45,562 nucleotides of DNA from an uncultured Bacteroidales bacterium (GCA_902796835.1 CADBQP010000034.1:1-45562), one strand, 5' to 3'. Positions 33,472 to 42,481 are shown, counted from the stretch's first letter. Notes: a model not told the origin generated them from the sequence alone. Translations and numbers: made by a program.

Positions 33472-35331
33472 ATGAAAAAAAGACTCCTAATATTTATATG
33501 CATGCTCGCGGGGCTCTCCTCCACGAGCTTTGCACAAGAGGCGGCCGACGTGGCCAGACAGTTCATGCTGCAAAAACGCCAAAGCCCGGCTCGACTCACA
33601 TTGCGCCATGCCACACCAAAAGCTTTGATCTATGAGAACGAAGGGGGCGACTTCGTGGTGCTCACAGCCGAGCGGCCGCAAGTGATAGGCTATGGCCATG
33701 CTCCCACAAACCACATGCCACTGGCACTCACCAACCTGCTCAAAAAAGCTGGCCAGGCAGCTCCTGGCGATGTGACCACGCCCGTGGTAGAACCCCTGCT
33801 GAGCACTCAGCACGACGACGAAGCTCCCTACAACGACCGCTGCCCATACTACATTTTTGATTCGGGCACACAGAGCAACGTTAGGTGCCTGGTGGGCTGC
33901 GTGGCCGTGGCACTGGAGCAGATTATGACTCACTATCGTCGCACGGTAACGCTGCTCGACACACTGCATGGATGGTCTACGCCCAACTACACCATTCCCG
34001 ACGAAATGCCAGGCCAACAGGTGGACACACGCCAAATCATCTCGCGATACGACGGCACCTACACTCCCACACAAGCTCAGGCCGTGGCCACACTCTCCTA
34101 TTGGTGTGGCATGGCAGCCCGCATGAACTGGGGCATCGACGAGAGCGGGGCCAACATAAGAAGGCTCGTGAAACCCATGGAACATGTCTTTGGATACGGA
34201 TACGTCCACCACATGGACAGCTACCAGTTCGACCCTGCCGAATGGCGGCAGATGCTCATCGACGAGCTGCTTGCCGGACGCCCCGTGCTCTATGCGGGCT
34301 ACCTCATGCGAATGGGGGGCCACGCCTTTGTGCTCGATGGGGTGGACAAAGCCGGATTTTTCCACGTAAACTGGGGCTATGGCGGCAACTACGACGGATA
34401 CTTCCGACTCGACGTGCTCAATTTTGCCGAACCTGCCGACGAAACCACAGAGGAGGGCATTGCCGGAGGATTCTTCTGCAACCAAGAGGCACTGCTCCTG
34501 CATCCCGATAGCGTTCAGTCCAGCCTGCCCGACACACTGGCACGAACGGGAGAAGAGCTGCGCATCGACTCCATTGTTTTTGAGCAAAAGCCGAAAAGCG
34601 GTGTATATACTGCTGCACGCATCCACGTCACAAACACCTCTGACGCGACGCTCACCACTCCCTTCGAGTTCTTCACCAACTCACCGGCCGACACAGCACT
34701 CTTTGAGCAGGCCGACTACCTGGCCCTCACCGGACTTACGCTTGCCCCGGGCGAAAGCCGACAACAGCGGATACACCTGAAGTTCAACGAAAGCGGACAG
34801 CGCATTTTCCGACTCTCGCCCGACGACATTCACATCTCCTTCGAAAAGGCGATGCTCATAGACACGGCCCATGCTCCACAACTCACGTTTTCACCTCCCG
34901 TTTGCACACCGCAAACCGACGGCAGCATGAGCGCCCGAATAGACTTTGCCAATGCACAAGGCGCAGGCCGCAGCGGTAATCTCGTGACATACGAGATTGT
35001 GGACCAGGCCACGCCCCTCTCCGAAGGCCCGCGCCACTACTATTACCTCTATCTTGAGGGCGGCGAGCATACAAGCGACGCTGTGTCGTTCAAAAATCTC
35101 AAGGCGGGCCACACTTATAAATTCCTGGTGCGCCATCCATGGCGCGTTGTGGCCGAAGCCACGTTCACCATGCCTGCCACATCGGGTATAGAGACTGCCG
35201 AAAACAACGGGCAGGAAAGCCGCGAGGCCACACTCTATCGCCTCGACGGGCGCAGAGCCGCAGAGTTTGTCGCACCCGGAATCTACCTGAAACGGCAAGG
35301 CAACAAAGTCACAAAAATCCTGATACGATGA
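33472..35331 (+). CDS. Secreted C10 (streptopain/interpain-like) cysteine protease
   Basis: The 619-residue product has a signal peptide (about 1-22) and an inhibitory-type propeptide (about 24-115). A papain-like C10 domain follows with C143 in LVGCVAVALEQIM and H284 in GGHAFVLDG, then VNWGYGGNYDGYF. After it come beta-sandwich segments (about 350-560) and a C-terminal tail with YRLDGRRAAEF and GIYLKRQGNK. The tail resembles the LDGRRAA tail of the GH20 in this window. Relatives in Prevotella and Streptococcus degrade host proteins. The upstream in-frame part (from 33247) overlaps cls and is rejected. The last codons overlap the next gene (ATGA). Confidence 0.9.
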   Translation: MKKRLLIFICMLAGLSSTSFAQEAADVARQFMLQKRQSPARLTLRHATPKALIYENEGGDFVVLTAERPQVIGYGHAPTNHMPLALTNLLKKAGQAAPGDVTTPVVEPLLSTQHDDEAPYNDRCPYYIFDSGTQSNVRCLVGCVAVALEQIMTHYRRTVTLLDTLHGWSTPNYTIPDEMPGQQVDTRQIISRYDGTYTPTQAQAVATLSYWCGMAARMNWGIDESGANIRRLVKPMEHVFGYGYVHHMDSYQFDPAEWRQMLIDELLAGRPVLYAGYLMRMGGHAFVLDGVDKAGFFHVNWGYGGNYDGYFRLDVLNFAEPADETTEEGIAGGFFCNQEALLLHPDSVQSSLPDTLARTGEELRIDSIVFEQKPKSGVYTAARIHVTNTSDATLTTPFEFFTNSPADTALFEQADYLALTGLTLAPGESRQQRIHLKFNESGQRIFRLSPDDIHISFEKAMLIDTAHAPQLTFSPPVCTPQTDGSMSARIDFANAQGAGRSGNLVTYEIVDQATPLSEGPRHYYYLYLEGGEHTSDAVSFKNLKAGHTYKFLVRHPWRVVAEATFTMPATSGIETAENNGQESREATLYRLDGRRAAEFVAPGIYLKRQGNKVTKILIR

Positions 35332-35738
35332 GCCATCAAGTCCACATTCGCACACGGCTCAAGACGCAGAGCGAAAACAGAACCGACACCATAGAGCGCA
35401 CCTATACCGGCCGTCTATCCAAAACTGTCGGAGGTTTCGTCATCGACTATGCCGACAGCGAGAACAATGGCAACGCCAGCCTCACGATTCATGAAGAGCT
35501 CGTCACAGTGTGCCGCAAAGGCCACATAAACTCAGAGCTGCGCTTTGCCAAGGGTAAGAAACTCAGCGCCACCTATCATACACCACAAGGAAGCCTTGAC
35601 ATGCACACCCACACCCAATCTGTGAACTTTCGCTCCAGAGGGCGCTATAGCCGAATAACTATCGACTATGCCCTGCTCATAGGCTCCGAAGAGGCGTCGA
35701 GCAACTCGCTGACCATAGACTGGCATTTTTTAGAATAA
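35328..35738 (+). CDS. DUF1934 (YwiB-like) calycin-fold protein
   Basis: The 136-residue product matches the DUF1934 pattern: VHIRTRLKTQSENRTDTIER, then a beta-rich core (GGFVIDYADSE, SLTIHEELVTVCRKG, LRFAKGKKLSATYHTPQGSL, DYALLIGSE). No signal peptide is present, so it is cytoplasmic. Function in this family is unknown. ATG 35328 overlaps the stop of the C10 protease gene (ATGA), so the two are translationally coupled even though one product is secreted and the other is not. The longer open frame to 35139 is in the shadow of the protease gene. Confidence 0.75.
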   Translation: MSHQVHIRTRLKTQSENRTDTIERTYTGRLSKTVGGFVIDYADSENNGNASLTIHEELVTVCRKGHINSELRFAKGKKLSATYHTPQGSLDMHTHTQSVNFRSRGRYSRITIDYALLIGSEEASSNSLTIDWHFLE

Positions 35739-35741
35739 AAT

Positions 35742-35772
35742 TTTGCTTGAAATGTCGAAAATCGTACTTTTG
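35742..35772 (+). promoter_or_regulatory. Promoter for the aquaporin gene
   Basis: TTTG (35742-35745) and TACTTTTG (35765-35772) are 19 bases apart, a full match to the Bacteroidetes consensus. The leader is about 35 bases. Confidence 0.75.
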
Positions 35773-35812
35773 TCCGAAGAAAAACCTTGTTTAACTTAAA
35801 AAATTATTGCAC

Positions 35813-36499
35813 ATGAAAAAGTATTTAGCTGAAATGGTGGGCACCATGGTGCTCGTTCTCATGGGTTGCGGCGTGGCCGTTAGCCTGAATTGCTCTTCCA
35901 ACTGTGCCGACGTGGCCAATGCCGGCACCGTCATCGGCACCGCTCTCGCTTTCGGTCTTTCAGTTGTTGCCATGGCCTATACCATTGGTGGCATCAGCGG
36001 TTGCCACATCAACCCCGCCATCACCCTGGCCGTTTGGCTCAACAAAGGCATTAGCACCAAGGATTGTGGCATGTATATGCTCTTCCAGGTGATTGGTGCA
36101 TTCATTGGATCGGCCATATTGTGGGTTCTCACCGAAAATGCCGGCCTCTCTGGCACTGGTGCCAACGACCTGCAGGAAGGCGTATCGGTGGTAGGCGCGC
36201 TGCTGGCCGAGATTTTCTTTACCTGCGTGTTTGTGCTCGTAGTGCTCGGCGCCACCAGCAAGACCAATGGCGCTACCAACAATTTTGCCGGCCTTGCCAT
36301 CGGTCTGACGCTCGTTTTGGTTCACCTTGCCTGCATTCGCTACACTGGCACTTCGGTTAATCCTGCACGCTCCATTGCTCCCGCCGTGTTCCAATGCGGC
36401 AGCGCACTGACCAACCTTTGGATTTTCATCGTAGGTCCCTTTGTAGGTGCTACACTGAGCGCACTCATCTGGAAGTGCATCCGCCCCGAAGAGGCTTAG
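35813..36499 (+). CDS. aqpZ: Aquaporin Z-type water channel
   Basis: The 228-residue inner-membrane protein has six hydrophobic segments and two NPA half-helices: GCHINPAITLAV and TGTSVNPARSIAP. The arginine after the second NPA and the histidine of LVHLACI correspond to the selectivity filter R189 and H174 of E. coli AqpZ, favouring water over glycerol. ATG 35813 is chosen; an in-frame start two codons earlier is possible. It is a single gene with a strong promoter in front and an intrinsic terminator behind. Confidence 0.93.
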   Translation: MKKYLAEMVGTMVLVLMGCGVAVSLNCSSNCADVANAGTVIGTALAFGLSVVAMAYTIGGISGCHINPAITLAVWLNKGISTKDCGMYMLFQVIGAFIGSAILWVLTENAGLSGTGANDLQEGVSVVGALLAEIFFTCVFVLVVLGATSKTNGATNNFAGLAIGLTLVLVHLACIRYTGTSVNPARSIAPAVFQCGSALTNLWIFIVGPFVGATLSALIWKCIRPEEA

Positions 36500-36538
36500 T
36501 TAGCCCACCATTCTCTCGCTAACCGAGAAAGCTAAAAC

Positions 36539-36572
36539 AATCCCGTTGCCAGCATTTGGCAGCGGGATTTTT
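36539..36572 (+). terminator. Intrinsic terminator of the aquaporin gene
   Basis: Arms AATCCCGTTGCCA (36539-36551) and TGGCAGCGGGATT (36557-36569) pair with one T-G wobble around a 5-base loop, and T-rich sequence runs to 36572. Confidence 0.85.
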
Positions 36573-36622
36573 CTATGACCTTCCTCCTTGCAATTTCATA
36601 ATATCACGGAGGTCGATGAATT

Positions 36623-36702
36623 CTCACCGTGGTGGGAAAACTTTTTCACCGTGGTGAGAAAACTTTTTCATCAGGGTGAGAAAACTTTTTCATCAGGGTG
36701 AG
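36623..36702 (-). repeat. Array of four 22-base units, copy B (inverted relative to copy A)
   Basis: CACCGTGGTG starts at 36625 and 36647 and the variant CATCAGGGTG at 36669 and 36691, again exactly 22 bases apart, separated by AGAAAACTTTTT or close variants. Read on the minus strand the unit is AAAAAGTTTTCTCACCACGG, the same as copy A at 22877-22958. The array is framed by GAATTCTCACC (36618-36628) and GGTGAGAATTC (36697-36707), which form a perfect outer inverted repeat. Confidence 0.9.
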
Positions 36703-36806
36703 AATTCGTTCAGGTCCAACTTGGATTTCTTTAGGCGCCACATCGGAAACTGGAAGTGCCAACATGAGCCTTGCCCAAACCACAAGGAGGCACGGACAGC
36801 CACCAC

Positions 36807-36847
36807 AAAAAAAATTGAGCCCCGCTCCGTGTAAGAGCGAGGCCCAA
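36807..36847 (-). terminator. Intrinsic terminator of the GH20 gene
   Basis: Arms TTGAGCCCCGCTC (36815-36827) and GAGCGAGGCCCAA (36835-36847) pair at 11 of 13 positions with wobbles at the others. Read on the minus strand eight T follow (36814-36807). Confidence 0.85.
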
Positions 36848-36876
36848 CTCTAAAGCTAAATCTTGAATTATATTTG

Positions 36877-39723
36877 CTACTTGTGTCCGAAAAGTTTTTT
36901 TTGCGTCACACCATTTTCGCGTACCACGTAAACGCCCCGCTCTGGCTTTGCCGCACGGCGCCCGTCAAGGCTGAAATACTCTGCGGCCGAACTGGTGGGA
37001 CCCTGAGCCTGGGCAATGCCTGTTAGTATGGTATTTTCGAGCGTCACACGATACTTGCATCCGGAGTCGGTCAGGTTAGTTCCATTTCCCCAGTTATAGA
37101 TTTTATAGCCCAGGCCGCTATTGGTCTGATTTAGCTGCACGTTGCCGCTGGTTACGACTACATATCCGGGCTCGTCGGCTGCTTTGATGGTCCATCCACG
37201 TGTGGGGCGAGTGGCCGAAGTGCTCATTTGAGTGTTATTTGTAGCCGATGGGGAAAGATAGCTGCCGTCGGCCACGCTTACGATGTCGAAGGCGCTGGCC
37301 GTGCGGCGCACAAAGCGCCACAGCTGCGTTTCGGAGCCCGATTTAGCTTCGCCCACGAGGCCGCTGCCTGCTCCTTGCGAGGCAAGGTAGCGATTGTCGC
37401 GAAGCGGAGTGAAGAGGCTGTAGTGATATATGACGGAGTCATTGCTGGCCAATGGCTGATTGATGCCGCTGGTGCTACACTTGCTCTGAAAAGCGGCCAG
37501 ACCATTCTGCAAGGCTTCTATTTGTTTGCTACGAGCCTCATTGCCGAGCGAGTCGCTCAGTGTGGCCTCCACTTCGTCGAGCAGGGCGGTAAACTCGGCA
37601 GCCGTCGACTCGGGATAATATCCCACCTCTGCGCCCACACTTTCGGAAACGGCACTGCGCATTTCGCTGAGGGTGGCTGCCACGAGCTGCGCGCTTTCGT
37701 CAAGATATTTGTCGGGCGAATAGACGAGTCCTTCCACTGCATTGCGCCCCTCGAGGTCGGTGAGCACAAAGGTGAACATCCACTTTTGCAGGCGCTGGCG
37801 TCCGTCGGGATTGAAGGGCAACTTGATGAGCACCTTGTTCCAGCCTTTTCGCAGCTTCACGGGAATTGGCGTACGAGCGGTGAAGTTTTCGTTTTTGAGC
37901 AGTGTTTCGCTCGATATGCCGCTCACTCCAGAGTTGTCCCAAGTGGGAGGAGCTATGGCCGTGTTGTTGAGCCAGATGTTGGAGCCGTAGCGGTCCCACT
38001 TGCCGGCATCGGGGGCCATGTCTTTTTCGGAACGTCCGTAGTTGTAGAACTCTATTTGTGCTCCGACAGTCTGCGCCTCGGGCGAATAGACATAAGTGTA
38101 GGCATAGGCTGTGGTGTTGGTTTGCGGATTGCTGTAGAAGGCGGGAATGGTGGAGGGGCCCCATGTGTGGCGCAGATAGATGCCTGCCCCGGTGACGAGC
38201 TTTGTGCCATAGGTTTTCCCGCCGTAAGTATATTCTTCCTTCGTTCCTTGTGTTTCGGGCGGAAAGCGCGTGGCGGCGTTTCCATTGTTTGGGAAGGCTT
38301 CTGTGATGCGCCAACGCACGTTGGTTTGCTTCACATAGGGGATTTCGGCATCCTTGAGCACCCCAGCCTTGTGGAACAGGAAGCGTCGCTCCCAGTCGCA
38401 GAACTCGTCGTATTCCTCGCCGCTGTTGGGCAGCATCACGCCCCCTTTTTCGACATACTGCTTGCCGCCGCCTATCCAGGCTCGCTCGGTGCAGGCTATG
38501 ATATTGGCGTAGATATTGTTCTGCTTAATGATGTCGGTCTCGGTGGGCGTATTGCGGTCGTTCCATGCAGCCGATATGAAGCCGGCCACGTCGGAATTAC
38601 CTTTCTGCTCATAGTAGATGTTGCTCTTGAAGATGCCCACAAGGTCGGCAAACACGTCGAAGTGGTTGGTGTAGTTGTAGCGGCAGTCAATGTTGGGCAG
38701 GCCCGAGATTTTGCTTCCAGCAGTAGCCCACATTTGTGTCATGTCGGCAAAGGCCGAGCTCACGGCTACGTTTCTGAGTTTGTTCCACGTAACTACTTTT
38801 TTGCCATTTGCACGCACCACACCCGAAAGTGTCTGCAGGAAGTTGGGATAGGTGATGTTCACTTCATCGCCGCCAATATGGATATAAGGGGCGAGCGGGA
38901 AAGTTTCGACCACCTCGGCCAAAATGTTTTTGAGGGTTTCCACTCCCTGGTCGGTCTGCATGTCGAATCCCATGGCCCGCTTAAAGGCTTCGCTGTGGCC
39001 TGGCATATCAATTTCGGGAATAACGATTACACCACGCTCGGCAGCATAAGCCTCTACTTCGCGACACTGCTCTTGGGTATAGTATTTTCCGGCCAGACGT
39101 GTCATGCTGGCGGCGCTGGTGAGCTGCGGATAGGCTTTCACTTCGAAGCGCCATGCCTGGTTCTCAGTGAGATGCCAGTGGAACACGTTTACCTTGAAAC
39201 GCGACAACAGGTCGATTTCCTTCTTCAGTTCGTCGACCGAGAGGAAGGAGCGGCCCACGTCCTGCATCCAGCCTCGCAGTTTGAAGGCGGGATAGTCGGT
39301 CATTGTGAGCGCCTCGAGCGAGGGGGTGCCGTCATATCCCTCGGCCAGCTGCATCAATGTTTGGGCAGCACGTATCACTCCCACGTTCGAACGGGCCTTG
39401 ATGGTCACCTCGTTTTCGCTGATGGCCAGTTTATATCCTTCGTTGGGAAAGCCCGCCAGCGTGTAGTCGAAAGTACCCAAGTTCGAAACTATCTCAACAC
39501 TGACTTTGGCAGTGGCAGCAGCCACGATGCTTCCGTGGGTCTCGAGAAAGTTGCGAAGCAGCGAGCATTCTGTGGGGTCGGTAAGTTGCACGGCACGCCC
39601 CAAGGCAAAAGCAGGCCCATCGGAGAGCGTCACCTGCTGAGGTCGGGGCAGAAGGTGGATGACTTTTGCAGACGCCACAAAGGGCATGAGCATGAGAATG
39701 GCTACTATAAATATGCGTTTCAT
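36877..39723 (-). CDS. Secreted GH20 beta-N-acetylhexosaminidase with beta-trefoil-like module
   Basis: The 948-residue exported enzyme removes terminal beta-GlcNAc or GalNAc from glycans. After a signal peptide (MKRIFIVAILMLMPFVASA) comes the GH20b domain (about 20-140). The catalytic barrel (about 145-460) has RGWMQDVGRSF, HWHLTENQAWRFE and the catalytic pair D286-E287 in IHIGGDEVN. A carbohydrate-binding-like beta domain (about 500-690) and a helical segment follow. Next is a ricin-like beta-trefoil (about 765-890) similar in pattern to those of the GH95. The end is a short tail with YFSLDGRRAAKPERGVYVV. ATG 39723 is preferred to the in-frame ATG at 39750. A TATATTTG -7 element lies at 39755-39748. 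Mucin or host glycan use is a reasonable inference. Confidence 0.93.
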   Translation of the reverse strand: MKRIFIVAILMLMPFVASAKVIHLLPRPQQVTLSDGPAFALGRAVQLTDPTECSLLRNFLETHGSIVAAATAKVSVEIVSNLGTFDYTLAGFPNEGYKLAISENEVTIKARSNVGVIRAAQTLMQLAEGYDGTPSLEALTMTDYPAFKLRGWMQDVGRSFLSVDELKKEIDLLSRFKVNVFHWHLTENQAWRFEVKAYPQLTSAASMTRLAGKYYTQEQCREVEAYAAERGVIVIPEIDMPGHSEAFKRAMGFDMQTDQGVETLKNILAEVVETFPLAPYIHIGGDEVNITYPNFLQTLSGVVRANGKKVVTWNKLRNVAVSSAFADMTQMWATAGSKISGLPNIDCRYNYTNHFDVFADLVGIFKSNIYYEQKGNSDVAGFISAAWNDRNTPTETDIIKQNNIYANIIACTERAWIGGGKQYVEKGGVMLPNSGEEYDEFCDWERRFLFHKAGVLKDAEIPYVKQTNVRWRITEAFPNNGNAATRFPPETQGTKEEYTYGGKTYGTKLVTGAGIYLRHTWGPSTIPAFYSNPQTNTTAYAYTYVYSPEAQTVGAQIEFYNYGRSEKDMAPDAGKWDRYGSNIWLNNTAIAPPTWDNSGVSGISSETLLKNENFTARTPIPVKLRKGWNKVLIKLPFNPDGRQRLQKWMFTFVLTDLEGRNAVEGLVYSPDKYLDESAQLVAATLSEMRSAVSESVGAEVGYYPESTAAEFTALLDEVEATLSDSLGNEARSKQIEALQNGLAAFQSKCSTSGINQPLASNDSVIYHYSLFTPLRDNRYLASQGAGSGLVGEAKSGSETQLWRFVRRTASAFDIVSVADGSYLSPSATNNTQMSTSATRPTRGWTIKAADEPGYVVVTSGNVQLNQTNSGLGYKIYNWGNGTNLTDSGCKYRVTLENTILTGIAQAQGPTSSAAEYFSLDGRRAAKPERGVYVVRENGVTQKKLFGHK

Positions 39724-39747
39724 GATATTTTGTTTGTTTCTTTCGGG

Positions 39748-39755
39748 CAAATATA
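39748..39755 (-). promoter_or_regulatory. -7 element for the GH20 gene
   Basis: TATATTTG on the minus strand, 25 bases before the GH20 ATG, is a full -7 consensus match. No clear -33 TTG is seen at the expected spacing. Confidence 0.45.
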
Positions 39756-39797
39756 CACAATATTTTTAATTTCATTCGCCCGTCACCGCGTTTTTGC

Positions 39798-39805
39798 TAT
39801 TTTTG
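39798..39805 (+). promoter_or_regulatory. -7 element for the small membrane protein-queA unit
   Basis: TATTTTTG on the plus strand, about 45 bases before the ATG at 39852, matches the -7 consensus. A -33 box is not evident, and the expected position overlaps the GH20 promoter region, so the two divergent promoters are about 45 bases apart. Confidence 0.45.
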
Positions 39806-39851
39806 CATTCTCTTTGAGTTCTTTAAGTGTTTCCACACATAGAATGTTATT

Positions 39852-40139
39852 ATGAACTTATATCCAAAATGGCTTCTTGCTCTTGCTGGAAGCAATCTGC
39901 TGGCGGTGCCCTTGAGTGTGTTCCACCTTTTCGGGAGAACACACGTATTTGGACATTCCGAAAACGGGATGCTCAATTTTTTGTCATACTTGGGCACTCA
40001 GTGTATCTGGATTGTCCCCATTCTGCTCTTCTTCGCCGCCCTGCGGGCCCACGACAACCAGCACCCCGTATGGGCAGCCATTATCAGCATTGCGGGGCTG
40101 AGCATGGTGGTGGCCGATGCCTGCTATCTCTTTGCCTAA
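39852..40139 (+). CDS. Small membrane protein of unknown function
   Basis: The 95-residue product has three hydrophobic segments (about 7-24, 44-63 and 72-93), separated by short loops with GRTHVFGHSENGML and ALRAHDNQHP. I do not recognise the family. It starts a plus-strand run and lies 25 bases before queA. The codon pattern and the -7 element upstream support that it is real. Confidence 0.7.
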   Translation: MNLYPKWLLALAGSNLLAVPLSVFHLFGRTHVFGHSENGMLNFLSYLGTQCIWIVPILLFFAALRAHDNQHPVWAAIISIAGLSMVVADACYLFA

Positions 40140-40164
40140 GCCGCCACTCATTTTTCTCAAAGAC

Positions 40165-41388
40165 ATGGACACCAAACATATTCAGATAATCGACTTCAAC
40201 TATCCGCTGCCCGACGAGCGCATTGCCAAATATCCACTCCCTCAGCGCGATGCCTCAAAGCTCCTGGTCTATCGCAAGGGCGAAATCATCGACGAGCAGT
40301 TTGCCAACATTGCCAACTACCTGCCGCAAGGAGCGCTGATGGTGTTCAACAACACTCGCGTCATTCAAGCCCGCCTCCACTTTCGCCGCACCACGGGAGC
40401 TCAAATCGAGGTGTTCTGCCTCGAGCCACACACACCCCACGACTATCAACTCTCCTTTGCTGCCACAAAATGCTGTGCATGGACTTGTCTTATCGGAAAC
40501 GCGAAGAAGTGGAAAGACGACGTGCTCGAACGCCCCGTCACCGTGGGTGGCAAACCCATGACACTAACGGCTCGCCGCGAAGAGCCGTGCGGCACGGGAT
40601 TCAAGGTGGTGTTCGACTGGGGCGATCCCAATGTAAGCTTTGCCGAAGTGCTCGATGCCATTGGCGAACTGCCCATTCCGCCCTATCTTTGTCGCCCCAC
40701 CGAAGAGAGCGACCTTCGCACCTACCAAACTGTCTATTCCAAAATCAAGGGCAGCGTGGCAGCGCCCACGGCTGGCCTCCACTTCACCGACCGCATATTA
40801 GCCAAGATCGAGGACCATGGCATCGACCGCGAGGAAGTGACCCTGCATGTCGGTGCCGGCACGTTCAAGCCTGTCAAGAGCGCCGAAATCGAGGGCCACA
40901 CAATGCATGCCGAGTGGTTCAGCGTGAAGCGCTGCACCATTGAAAAGCTCATGGCCCACGGCGGACATTGCATAGCCGTGGGCACCACCAGTGTGCGCAC
41001 CCTTGAAAGTCTCTCTTATCTCGGCGTACTCCTTCAGCAAAACCCCTACGTGGAAGACCACGAGCTCATCGTGCCGCAATGGCTGCCCTATGAACTCGGC
41101 AGCAGCAAGAGCATGCCCTGCGCTATGGAGGCTCTGCAGACCGTGGCCGACTGGATGGACCAGCGACAGCTGCAAGAGCTCCATGCCTCCACACAGATTA
41201 TCATTGCCCCTGGCTACCGATACCACATCGTCAGCCAAATGGTCACCAATTTTCACCAACCACAAAGCACGCTCCTACTGCTCGTTTCAGCCTTTGTCGA
41301 CGGACAATGGCGCACCATCTACGACCACGCTCTTGCTCATGGATACCGATTTTTGAGCTACGGCGACAGCTCGCTCCTCATTCCCTGA
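40165..41388 (+). CDS. queA: S-adenosylmethionine:tRNA ribosyltransferase-isomerase
   Basis: The 407-residue enzyme adds the cyclopentenyl precursor of queuosine to 7-deazaguanine in the tRNA wobble position. Family motifs include NYPLPDERIAKYPLPQRD near the start, MVFNNTRVIQAR, the GELPIPPYLCR segment, YQTVYSKIKGSVAAPTAGLH, HVGAGTFKPV and the C-terminal SQMVTNFHQPQSTLLLLVSAF. The longer open frame to 40117 overlaps the previous gene and is rejected. No other queuosine genes are in the window. It lies between the small membrane protein and the porin gene. Confidence 0.95.
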   Translation: MDTKHIQIIDFNYPLPDERIAKYPLPQRDASKLLVYRKGEIIDEQFANIANYLPQGALMVFNNTRVIQARLHFRRTTGAQIEVFCLEPHTPHDYQLSFAATKCCAWTCLIGNAKKWKDDVLERPVTVGGKPMTLTARREEPCGTGFKVVFDWGDPNVSFAEVLDAIGELPIPPYLCRPTEESDLRTYQTVYSKIKGSVAAPTAGLHFTDRILAKIEDHGIDREEVTLHVGAGTFKPVKSAEIEGHTMHAEWFSVKRCTIEKLMAHGGHCIAVGTTSVRTLESLSYLGVLLQQNPYVEDHELIVPQWLPYELGSSKSMPCAMEALQTVADWMDQRQLQELHASTQIIIAPGYRYHIVSQMVTNFHQPQSTLLLLVSAFVDGQWRTIYDHALAHGYRFLSYGDSSLLIP

Positions 41389-41421
41389 CAATCATAATAA
41401 TTCATTATAGCCTCACAACGC

Positions 41422-42456
41422 ATGAAACCCATCACAAAATCTTTCCGTCTGCTGACCACACTTTTTGTATTTGCAACGTGCATGAACGCCTCAGCCCAAA
41501 CCACCAAGCTGATCGACCACCTCGAAATGCAGGTGCGCGGCGACTACCAGCGCGAATACGTAGGTTCCGAAGCCGTGAAGACTGGCAGCGGATTCAAAGG
41601 TAAGTATTTCAACGTGCTCCTATCGGGCAAGATTACTCCCAACCTTTCCTGGTCCCTTCGGCAACGCCTGAACCGCTTCAGCAAGGCATCCGACTTTTTC
41701 GATGCTACCGACTGGCTATACCTTGACTATCGGCCCACCAAGAATTGGAGTTTCGCAGCTGGCAAGCAAGAGGTCTACGTTGGCGGATACGAATACGACC
41801 GCGCACCCATCAACATCTTTTTTGCTTCAGAATACTGGTACAACATTTCGCCTTTCCAGTGGGGCGCCAGCGTAAGCTACCTGCCGGGGACTGCCGGCCA
41901 CGACAAGTTTACGCTCCAAGTGACGCAAAGTCCTTTTCGCACCTACGAGCCCGAAGAAGACATGTATAGCTACAGCCTGCTATGGGCTGGAAATCACGGA
42001 GTGTGGGAAACGCTATGGTCCACCAATTTGCTCGAATATGCTCCTGGAAAATTCATCCACTACATCTCGCTGGGCAACGCCCTCAATCTAGGACGCTTCC
42101 ACATAGAACTCGACTTCATGAACCGCGCCGTGAATAGGCAAACCTACTTGCTTCGCGACTGCTCGGCCGTCGGCGAAGTTGCCTTTAAAGCTTCCGACAT
42201 GGTCAATGTCTTTGCTAAAGCCTCCTACGATGTCAACAAAACCAATCGCGCCGGTGACCTCAGCGTGCTCCCGGGCACAGAACTCACCCGCATTGGCGGA
42301 GGTATAGAAGTGTTCCCCCTCAAAAAGAAAGACGTGCGCCTCCATGCCAACTACAGCTACACATGGGGCACACAAAGCAACCCCGAAGGCACGCTACAGA
42401 ACAAGCAGTCCATCATCGACGTAGGAGTCACATGGAACCTGCCTTTCATAAGATAA
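41422..42456 (+). CDS. Outer-membrane porin-like beta-barrel protein
   Basis: The 344-residue product has a signal peptide (about 1-25, ending ASAQ). Alternating amphipathic strands such as GKITPNLSWSLRQRLNRF, WLYLDYRPTKNWSFAAGKQE and DVRLHANYSYTWG, each separated by short turns, follow. It ends in the aromatic barrel-closing strand VTWNLPFIR. The pattern resembles the OprO/OprP-like porin group of Bacteroidetes. Transported substrate cannot be inferred. It lies 33 bases after queA and 25 bases before the Gate-domain gene, so an uptake role together with that membrane protein is possible. Confidence 0.8.
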   Translation: MKPITKSFRLLTTLFVFATCMNASAQTTKLIDHLEMQVRGDYQREYVGSEAVKTGSGFKGKYFNVLLSGKITPNLSWSLRQRLNRFSKASDFFDATDWLYLDYRPTKNWSFAAGKQEVYVGGYEYDRAPINIFFASEYWYNISPFQWGASVSYLPGTAGHDKFTLQVTQSPFRTYEPEEDMYSYSLLWAGNHGVWETLWSTNLLEYAPGKFIHYISLGNALNLGRFHIELDFMNRAVNRQTYLLRDCSAVGEVAFKASDMVNVFAKASYDVNKTNRAGDLSVLPGTELTRIGGGIEVFPLKKKDVRLHANYSYTWGTQSNPEGTLQNKQSIIDVGVTWNLPFIR

Positions 42457-42481
42457 GTTCACAAACCGCCTCTTTAAAACC

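Larger units (their letters stand above)
36500..36876. other. 377-base convergent intergenic region
   Basis: Between the convergent aquaporin and GH20 genes lie the aquaporin terminator (36539-36572), a four-unit 22-base repeat array (36623-36702) and the GH20 terminator (36807-36847). No coding frame looks real. Confidence 0.7.

Noticed and set aside
37228..39855. 875-residue open frame on the plus strand opposite the GH20 gene
   Set aside because: It is fully antisense to a well-supported GH20 gene, has no recognisable motif or promoter, and results from the codon bias of the opposite strand.
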